NCBI GenBank assembly: GCA_900539265.1
Contig: UQBM01000032.1
Span: 1 to 19,528 of the forward strand
From: an uncultured Mollicutes bacterium
GTDB taxonomy: Bacteria; Bacillota_I; Bacilli_A; ML615J-28; CAG-313
Direction: 5' to 3'
DNA: 19,528 bases
Of the stretch, positions 14,840 to 19,528 are shown piece by piece. The notes under the pieces were generated by a model that ran no database searches, was not told the origin of the DNA, and saw only the letters and a program-made list of their open reading frames with translations. The position numbers and the translations under genes are program-made. How positions within the stretch are numbered: the stretch's first letter is position 1; every line of letters begins with the position of its first letter.

Positions 14840-15821
14840 CGAATATAGTATTGGAGTTCGAAAATTTATTCCTGATCTGGTTAAATATTATGAGATATCA
14901 TTTGTTGATTATATTCCCATAACGCATAAAACATATAAACTTTCTACGGAGGATGGTCAGCATTATTTTTTAAAAGAAACAAATGATAATACTTTAAATA
15001 AATATCAATATCTTGAAAGTAAAGGAATTACTAATGTACTTTACCCTATTTTAAATAAAGAAAAAAGGTTTATTACGAAAACAAATAACCTTTCTTTTTA
15101 TGTTAATGATTACCTTTCAAATATTCCTGTGCGTGATGATATTAAGGCTGCAAATTTATTTAATGAATTGAATGTTCTTCATCATCAAACTATAATTAGA
15201 AAAAATTTAGATCCTTCTAAAGCACGAATTAAATTTGATGAACTTTCAAGTCAACTTGATTATAAATTTAGAATGTTAGAATTATTGGTAAGAAAAGTTG
15301 AGAGTAAACCACTTGATATGTTTTCAATGCCAATTCTTGAAAATTATCATTATATATTAGATGCAAAACGTGAGTTAATTAAATTACAAAAAAGGATTAT
15401 TAGTAGTGTAAAGGCTAAAGAAAGTGTCGAATATAGTTTTATACATAATAATCCTTCTATTGATCATTTATTAAATGTGAGAGGAGTAAACTATTTAACA
15501 AGCCTAGATCATGGCAAAATTGGGATAAGTTCGCTTGATATGGCTAAATTTTATGTATTGAATGAACACCTCGATATTGACTATAAGAGTTTAATTTTGA
15601 ATGAGTATTATAATGAAAATCAGCTTTTTTATTATGATTATTTTAGATATTTGGTCCTTGTAATCTATATTAAAAGAATGAATGTTTCAATTGAAGAATA
15701 TGTTAATGCTAATATGTTTGTCTCAACAGCTAATGTAATTCAAAGATATTTTCATAATTTTTCAGATTATCAAGAAGAGACTAGTAAACCAGATCAAACA
15801 AGCAATAATAACCAATACTAA
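14829..15821 (+). CDS. YsxE/CotS-like kinase-fold protein (putative, likely inactive)
   Basis: A 330-residue protein resembling the CotS/YsxE group of spore-coat-associated proteins, which have an aminoglycoside-phosphotransferase fold. The N-lobe shows THKTYKLSTEDGQHYFLKE, as in that group, with the probable ATP-binding Lys. The catalytic loop, HxD...N in active kinases, is HNNPSIDHLL here (residues 206-215): the catalytic Asp is Asn208. YLTSLDHGK (222-230) replaces the metal-binding DFD but keeps one Asp. The later SSLDMAKFY matches the D-L-A-x-F block. A pseudokinase role is likely. It overlaps the SpoVID-like gene by 11 bases in another frame, so the two are made together. The C-terminal tail is Gln/Asn-rich. 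No + strand terminator follows. Confidence 0.55.
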   Translation: MTNSEYSIGVRKFIPDLVKYYEISFVDYIPITHKTYKLSTEDGQHYFLKETNDNTLNKYQYLESKGITNVLYPILNKEKRFITKTNNLSFYVNDYLSNIPVRDDIKAANLFNELNVLHHQTIIRKNLDPSKARIKFDELSSQLDYKFRMLELLVRKVESKPLDMFSMPILENYHYILDAKRELIKLQKRIISSVKAKESVEYSFIHNNPSIDHLLNVRGVNYLTSLDHGKIGISSLDMAKFYVLNEHLDIDYKSLILNEYYNENQLFYYDYFRYLVLVIYIKRMNVSIEEYVNANMFVSTANVIQRYFHNFSDYQEETSKPDQTSNNNQY

Positions 15822-15947
15822 ATTAGCAAATGAAAACCAAAATATCGTAATAAAAAGTTGCCAAAAGAAAATACAACAAAAGTAATTACAAAGTTTGGAA
15901 TAACCTCTTTTCATTCTAAGAAGATATGTATTAAACCATTTTTTCAT
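15762..15947 (-). CDS. Possible small membrane protein
   Basis: A 61-residue minus-strand frame: a basic N-terminus (MKKWFNTYLLRMKRGYSK), then an almost uninterrupted aromatic and hydrophobic stretch from residue 19 to the end, enough for one or two membrane helices, with three Cys near its start. AAGGTGAT lies 3 bases before the ATG, the same style of site as on the divergent yceD. A CATATACT/TAAAAT box (15963-15975 on the minus strand) is well placed for initiation. Its last 60 bases run antisense to the end of the YsxE-like gene. I do not recognise the family. The strand bias of the interval favours minus-strand coding, but a short frame like this could arise by chance. Confidence 0.4.
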   Translation of the reverse strand: MKKWFNTYLLRMKRGYSKLCNYFCCIFFWQLFITIFWFSFANLVLVIIACLIWFTSLFLII

Positions 15948-16013
15948 TTTATCACCTTACCTATTTTAGTATATGTCAAATGCCCGTAAATGGTGAAAAA
16001 ATTATTATATAAT

Positions 16014-16042
16014 TTGACTAAATAAATAAAATATAGTATAAT
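16014..16042 (+). promoter_or_regulatory. Promoter of yceD-rpmF
   Basis: TTGACT (16014-16019), 17 bases, TATAAT (16037-16042). The transcript should begin near 16049, 18 bases before the yceD ATG with AGGTGAT upstream. Confidence 0.88.
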
Positions 16043-16066
16043 AAATAAGTCAAGTTAGGTGATTTT

Positions 16067-16546
16067 ATGAAATGGTCAATTTCACAGCTAAAAAAAGTTC
16101 AAAAATTTCCTTTTTCATTTAGCGAAAACTTTGATTATAAAGATGCAATTAAAGATGTTAGTGATATTTTAAGTATTGATTTGGTTAAGGTAGATGGAAG
16201 CATTGATAAAATTGATGATGAAACATATCGTTTGACATATCATATGGATGTTCCTCTTACTTTACAATGCGCATTGACACTAGATCCAGTTAAATATCAT
16301 ATGGAAAAGGATTATGATGAAATTTATAGTATTTATGATCGTGATGATTGTTTTCTAATTGAAAAAAATACGATAGATTTATCAGAAATTGTTTGGAGTA
16401 ATATTCTAATCGAGAAGCCGATTAATGTAACCTTGCCCAATGCGTATGAAATTTTGAGGCAACGTGGAATTAGTTTAGATGATACTATTAAACTTGATGA
16501 AGATGAAGAAATCCTTTTTTATTCTAATGGAAAAAAAGAGGAATAG
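16067..16546 (+). CDS. yceD: YceD family (DUF177) 23S rRNA accumulation protein
   Basis: A 159-residue protein of the DUF177/YceD family, found almost always directly upstream of rpmF and linked to 23S rRNA accumulation. WSISQLKKVQKFPFSF at the N-terminus, TYRLTYHMDVPLTLQCALTL with its single conserved Cys, and the acidic IDLSEIVWSNILIEKPINV block fit the family. The usual second Cys of the C-x-R-C motif is absent, as in some Firmicutes. It is placed 20 bases before rpmF under one promoter, so it is co-expressed with L32. Its biochemical function is not established; the family call rests on the motifs and on this near-universal gene pairing. Confidence 0.82.
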   Translation: MKWSISQLKKVQKFPFSFSENFDYKDAIKDVSDILSIDLVKVDGSIDKIDDETYRLTYHMDVPLTLQCALTLDPVKYHMEKDYDEIYSIYDRDDCFLIEKNTIDLSEIVWSNILIEKPINVTLPNAYEILRQRGISLDDTIKLDEDEEILFYSNGKKEE

Positions 16547-16566
16547 AATTAGAAAGAGGTGTTCTC

Positions 16567-16779
16567 ATGGGAGCTATAGCTCAACAACGTCGTGTTTCTA
16601 AAACTCGTAAACTTAAACGTCGTACTCATTATAAATTAGAAGTACCAGGAATGGTTGTTTGTCCAAATTGTGGTGAATTAAAGTTATCACATCGAGTTTG
16701 TCCAGTTTGTGGTCATTATAATGGGAAGAAAGTTAAAGAAATTAAGGTTAAAGAAGAGAAAACCGACAAAGAAAACTAA
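16567..16779 (+). CDS. rpmF: 50S ribosomal protein L32
   Basis: A 70-residue zinc-type L32. RRVSKTRKLKRRTHYKLEVPG (split here by reading RRVSK-TRK-LKRRTH) is consensus, and CPNCGE with CPVCGHYNGK gives the four Cys of the zinc ribbon. The N-terminus (MGAIAQQ) is slightly longer than the usual MAVPK/Q. The C-terminus carries an extra Lys/Glu-rich tail of about 15 residues after the family core. AGAGGTG lies upstream of the ATG. Second gene of the yceD operon, followed by a terminator. Confidence 0.97.
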   Translation: MGAIAQQRRVSKTRKLKRRTHYKLEVPGMVVCPNCGELKLSHRVCPVCGHYNGKKVKEIKVKEEKTDKEN

Positions 16780-16802
16780 TAAAAATATTAGTACACAACT
16801 TG

Positions 16803-16831
16803 AAGACGCATCATAGGATGCGTTTTTCTTT
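16803..16831 (+). terminator. Terminator of yceD-rpmF
   Basis: ACGCATC (16806-16812) and GATGCGT (16817-16823) form a 7-bp stem with a 4-nt loop, extended by A-T and G-T pairs, and run into TTTTTCTTTT. Confidence 0.9.
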
Positions 16832-16851
16832 TAATAGAATTAGAGGTAAAA

Positions 16852-17778
16852 ATGGAAATGAAACATATATCGGTATTATTGAATGAGGCTGTTGAAGCCT
16901 TAAATTTGAGAAAAGATGGTTTGTATGTTGATTGCACTTTAGGTGGTGGTGGTCATTCAAGTCTTATATTATCCAAAATTCCAAATGGACATCTTTTTGC
17001 TTTTGACCAAGATGCATATGCAATTGATGTGGCAAGAGAAAAACTTAGTTTAGTAGCAGATAACTTTACTATCATAAATAGTAATTTTTCTAATATTAAG
17101 GAAGTATTAAATCAAAGGGGTGTCTCAGGAGTAGATGGCATTTTATATGATTTGGGAGTATCAAGTTTTCAAATAGATTTACCTGAAAGGGGATTTAGTT
17201 ATAGATTAGATGGACCACTTGATATGAGAATGAATCAAAATCAAACGTTAGATGCCTATACTATAGTTAATACTTATAATGAAGAGCGTTTAAAGAAACT
17301 TTTATACGAATATGGTGAGGAAAGATATGCACCATTAATAGCTAAAAAAATAGCAATTGAAAGAGAAAAAAAGCCAATAACTTCAACTTTAGAATTAGTC
17401 GATATTATAAAAAAGGCCGTTCCTGCTAATTATTTGCGATTAGGACATCCTGCTAAACAGACATTCCAAGCAATTAGGATTGAAGTTAATAATGAACTAG
17501 GAATTTTACGAAAAAGTTTGGAAAATGGTCTAACGATGTTGAATCGTGGCGGCAGAATGGTGGTAATTTCTTTTCATTCGTTAGAAGATAGAATTGTTAA
17601 AAAGTTATTCAAAGAAAAGACAACACTAAATTTACCAAAAGGACTACCTTTTATTCCATCTGGATATGATATTGAGTTTGAATTAGTTAATCACAAAATC
17701 ATTATTCCAAGTGATGATGAATTAACAACTAATACTCGATCACATAGTGCAAAAATGCGAGTTATTCAAAAAAAATAA
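16852..17778 (+). CDS. rsmH: 16S rRNA (cytosine-1402 N4) methyltransferase RsmH
   Basis: Methylates N4 of C1402 in the ribosomal P site using SAM. HISVLLNEAVEAL at the N-terminus, the SAM-binding VDCTLGGGGHSSLIL (near residues 25-39), FAFDQDAYAI, and the highly conserved LYDLGVSSFQ and RGFSYRLDGPLDMRMN identify it. RPAKQTFQAIRIEVNNEL-type and MVVISFHSLEDRIVKK blocks complete the domain. Its 308 residues are normal. ATG 16852 is used (MEMKHISVLL), with AGAGGT 4 bases upstream; the ATG at 16858 is an alternative. In most Bacilli it sits between mraZ and ftsL in the division cluster; here it follows rpmF and is closed by two terminators. Confidence 0.96.
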   Translation: MEMKHISVLLNEAVEALNLRKDGLYVDCTLGGGGHSSLILSKIPNGHLFAFDQDAYAIDVAREKLSLVADNFTIINSNFSNIKEVLNQRGVSGVDGILYDLGVSSFQIDLPERGFSYRLDGPLDMRMNQNQTLDAYTIVNTYNEERLKKLLYEYGEERYAPLIAKKIAIEREKKPITSTLELVDIIKKAVPANYLRLGHPAKQTFQAIRIEVNNELGILRKSLENGLTMLNRGGRMVVISFHSLEDRIVKKLFKEKTTLNLPKGLPFIPSGYDIEFELVNHKIIIPSDDELTTNTRSHSAKMRVIQKK

Positions 17779-17818
17779 AAATACCTATCGTAAGATGTAA
17801 TGTCATAGGAATATTTTT
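17778..17818 (+). terminator. rsmH terminator 1
   Basis: CCTAT (17784-17788) pairs with ATAGG (17805-17809), extended by AAAATA with TATTTT across a 2-nt bulge. The arms are long but the loop is loose. Confidence 0.6.
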
Positions 17819-17827
17819 ATATATAGA

Positions 17828-17861
17828 AAGCGGTATCAAGAATATTATATCGCTTCTTTTT
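17828..17861 (+). terminator. rsmH terminator 2
   Basis: AAGCGGTAT (17828-17836) pairs with ATATCGCTT (17847-17855), with one G-U pair and a 10-nt loop, followed by CTTTTTCTT. In tandem with terminator 1, it marks the end of the core segment. Confidence 0.75.
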
Positions 17862-17990
17862 CTTCTTGAGTAGGAAATACGACTTGTTTCACATTATTAA
17901 AGTTAAGAACAACTTTTTATAAATTTTTCTGCTTTGCAGTATTTCCAATTTTTAATAATATGTGAGATATATGATGCTATATAAACTTAT
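17845..17990 (-). pseudogene. Possible decayed coding relic
   Basis: The interval 17862-18005 has no gene on the plus strand. On the minus strand, 17845-17916 reads KVVLNFNNVKQVVFP then TQEEKEAI and a stop. The adjacent frame upstream reads IIKNWKYCKAEKFIK before its own stop. A single-base shift near 17914-17917 would join them into one protein-like C-terminus. I do not recognise the family; it may be chance. Confidence 0.25.
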
Positions 17991-18005
17991 GGTAGATATA
18001 AGGAA

Positions 18006-18034
18006 TTGATTTTTTCGACGATGTATGATATAAT
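18006..18034 (+). promoter_or_regulatory. Promoter of the LysR-type gene
   Basis: TTGATT (18006-18011), 17 bases, TATAAT (18029-18034) preceded by TGA. GGGAG at 18059-18063 then lies 8 bases before the ATG at 18072. Confidence 0.85.
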
Positions 18035-18071
18035 GATAAAAATTCAAGTAGATAAAATGGGAGCAAAAACT

Positions 18072-18962
18072 ATGTATAATTCACAACTGACAACATTTAT
18101 ATAGGTAGCAGAAAGCGGCAGTTTTACAAAAGCGGCAGAAGCATTGTTTATTACACCGACTGCTGTTATGAAGCAAATAAATACTTTGGAAGAACGGATT
18201 GGTATAACTTTGTTTGCACGAACTAATCATGGCTTGCAACTTACTGAAGCTGGAAAGAGTTTTTTGCAAGACGCAAGGTATGTTATCGACTACTCTAATC
18301 GTGCTATTGAAAAAGCAAAAGAGATAGATGATAAGGATAAACAACAGTCAATTCGTATCGGTACGTCGATAATGACACCTGCCAAATTCCTATTAGATGT
18401 GTGGTCAGAAATACAAAAGTTTAACCCATATTTGAAAATCGAATTAATACCATTCGAGAATACACCGATACATTCAGTCGAAATCTTGCGGAATCTCGGA
18501 AAACATATAGACATTGTAGCGGGACTTTATGATGATCGTTTTTTAGAAGAGCGAAAATGCAAGGCAGCGCATTTGTACGACAAAAAACTCTTGTTTGCAA
18601 TTCCGGTAACCCATCCGCTTTGTGGAAAGGCGAAAATCGAATTGTCTGACTTGAAAGGCAAAAAGGTTTTACTTATTCGAAAAAATTGGAATGAATACAT
18701 AGATGAATTGCGCGCTGATTTAACGGCAAATGGGACGGAGATAGAAGATTTTGATATGTTCAATCTAAATGCGTTTAATAGAGCGGCACAAGAGAATATT
18801 CCTATTATTACAGTAGAAGGCTGGGAGGACGTGCATCCACTTCTTCGTATCGTTCATGCAGATTGGGAATATCGGATTCCGTTTGGAATTTTATATTCAC
18901 CGATACCGACGAAACAAGTAAAAGATTTTATCGTCGCTTTACAAACAATATCATTGCAATAA
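18072..18962 (+). pseudogene. LysR-type transcriptional regulator with an in-frame amber codon
   Basis: From the ATG at 18072, with a good ribosome binding site, the frame reads MYNSQLTTFI, then TAG (18102-18104), then VAESGSFTKAAEALFITPTA and onward without a break to 18962. Ignoring the stop gives 296 residues, normal for the family. The winged helix-turn-helix spans about residues 4-63, including the recognition segment and RIGITLFART, and the ligand-binding domain about 90-290. The family usually has Gln or Ala-type residues at the stop position; CAG to TAG is one change. TAG is a true stop in other genes here, so recoding is unlikely. The stretch has visibly higher GC and codons rare in the neighbours (GCG, CGG), suggesting transfer. 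It could be a fresh pseudogene, a sequencing error, or be made from an internal start at 18144, which would lack part of the DNA-binding domain. Confidence 0.8.
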
Positions 18963-18981
18963 AAATACATTTGAAAGTATA

Positions 18982-19012
18982 AGCAGGTCGCAAAATAGCG
19001 AGCTGTTTTTTT
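18982..19012 (+). terminator. Terminator after the LysR-type gene
   Basis: AGCAGGTCGC and GCGAGCTGT pair with one G-G mismatch around AAAATA, followed by seven T. Confidence 0.7.
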
Positions 19013-19054
19013 GTATATACTTAAAGTTTATACACTAAACAAACTTGCAATTCC

Positions 19055-19093
19055 TTTTTGACAGTTATAGTGATATACTATAATTGTCAAAAA
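19055..19093 (+). promoter_or_regulatory. Promoter and 39-base inverted repeat upstream of the flavodoxin gene
   Basis: TTTTTGACA (19055-19063) mirrors TGTCAAAAA (19085-19093), and TTATAGT (19065-19071) mirrors ACTATAA (19077-19083), with one unmatched pair (19064/19084) and a 5-base centre. The left arm contains a perfect -35 TTGACA (19058-19063) and the right arm a -10 TATAAT (19079-19084), 15 bases apart. The inner half fits the T-N11-A dyad of LysR-type operators, consistent with the adjacent regulator gene. Confidence 0.7.
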
Positions 19094-19115
19094 AATAAGT
19101 TTGGAGGAATTAAAA

Positions 19116-19481
19116 ATGTATTATATAACTTTTAACAAAGGGTTTTCTATGAAAAACATTTTTAAGACTATCTTATGCGTGATATTAGGTGTGTTTTTGA
19201 TGTTTTCCACAGTTGCTTGTAATAACAATAAGGATGGTGAAAACCCAATGCCGTTAGATTATAACCGTCCGTTAGATCCTACAATTGATATGAATTTCGA
19301 GGTAAAATCAAACATACTCGTCGCATATTTTTCAAAGACAAATACAACGGCAGACGTAGCAAACAAGATTGCAGAATATACGGGGGCGGATATATTCGAA
19401 ATTGAAAGAAAAGAACCTTATCCCGAAACCTATACGCCAACGACCGAAGAAGCGAAAGTGGAGAAAAGTGCCAACTTATAA
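19116..19481 (+). pseudogene. Lipoprotein-anchored flavodoxin, truncated
   Basis: MKNIFKTILCVILGVFLMF and STVAC, beginning at the ATG at 19149, form a lipoprotein signal with a lipobox Cys. A linker (NNNKDGENPMPLDYN) follows, then the flavodoxin start NILVAYFSKTNTTADVANKI with its FMN phosphate-binding loop SKTNTT, then TGADIFEIERKEPYPETY. A stop comes after about 57 residues of a domain that normally runs about 150, so the rest of the FMN site is missing. GGAGG at 19103-19107 favours the ATG at 19116; AAAGGG at 19137-19142 favours 19149, which gives the cleaner signal peptide. Such secreted flavodoxins commonly accompany LysR regulators in gut Firmicutes redox clusters. Truncation probably reflects an insertion at about 19478-19483. 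Confidence 0.75.
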
Positions 19482-19482
19482 A

Positions 19483-19528
19483 TGTTAAAATAAAAGTACC
19501 CAATTGTGTTCATGTAAGAATCCCCAAT
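19483..19528 (+). mobile_element. Possible insertion-sequence left end (IS21-like terminal repeats)
   Basis: From TG at 19483 the sequence no longer encodes flavodoxin in any frame. AAAAGTACCCAAT (19490 on) and AAGAATCCCCAAT (19515 on) are related repeats about 25 bases apart, and a weaker relative, AAAAGTGCCAACT, lies about 25 bases before, at the edge of the gene. TG at the end and spaced internal repeats are typical of IS21-family termini. The window stops before any transposase, so this is tentative. Confidence 0.3.

Noticed and set aside
18102..18104. Amber recoding to a sense codon
   Set aside because: TAG ends rpsO, yceD, the first exporter subunit and the SpoVID-like gene at normal positions, so a general reassignment is not supported.
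18081..18344. An 87-codon minus-strand frame
   Set aside because: A shadow of the LysR-type gene; the plus strand has clear domain homology.
1..19528. TGA as tryptophan (Mycoplasma code)
   Set aside because: Trp residues in conserved proteins are TGG, and TGA closes the deaminase gene at 5757-5759 at the expected place.
1..19528. CRISPR arrays, tRNA genes, FMN or other known riboswitches
   Set aside because: No regularly spaced direct repeats with unique spacers, no tRNA T-loop pattern with a matching acceptor stem, and no conserved riboswitch core were seen by eye.

Overview
The window is AT-rich Gram-positive-type DNA from a member of the Bacilli (Bacillota), probably an uncultured host-associated lineage close to the Erysipelotrichia/RF39-like groups. 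This rests on strong AGGAGG ribosome binding sites, sigma-A promoters with extended -10 boxes, a Bacillus-type (type B) RNase P RNA, the truB-ribF-rpsO-pnp gene order, and a SpoVID-like/YsxE-like pair next to engB. The standard genetic code is used: TGG encodes Trp, and TAA, TAG and TGA all end genes. The species cannot be named from this sequence.

Layout. 1-389 is the 3' end of an RND-type efflux protein, closed by a terminator it probably shares with the convergent aroB-like gene (563-1540, minus). Divergent from that gene, 1727-5759 is an operon for a heterodimeric ABC exporter plus a cytidine-deaminase-like enzyme. 5905-7450 is a two-gene ABC-2 type transporter. 7550-9369 is truB-ribF. 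9515-12983 is rpsO, pnp and a DegV-family gene. rnpB follows almost without a gap (about 12985-13342), then engB, then the SpoVID-like and YsxE-like genes (14039-15821). A possible small minus-strand membrane protein lies at 15762-15947. 16067-16779 is yceD-rpmF, and 16852-17778 is rsmH followed by two tandem terminators.

From about 17860 the character changes. A LysR-type regulator gene with an in-frame amber codon and a truncated lipoprotein-anchored flavodoxin have visibly higher GC and different codon use. They look like an acquired redox/stress module that is decaying, and the window may end inside an insertion-sequence terminus.

The core is translation and RNA metabolism: pseudouridylation, S15, PNPase, RNase P, a ribosome-assembly GTPase, YceD/L32 and 16S methylation. 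Compact regulation is the recurring theme. Several hairpins lie exactly on gene boundaries: between rpsO and pnp, between the pnp ribosome binding site and its start, between rnpB and the engB ribosome binding site, and between engB and the SpoVID-like gene, where terminator, promoter and ribosome binding site share the same bases. The most notable protein oddity is the AroB homologue, which lacks all three conserved active-site histidines.
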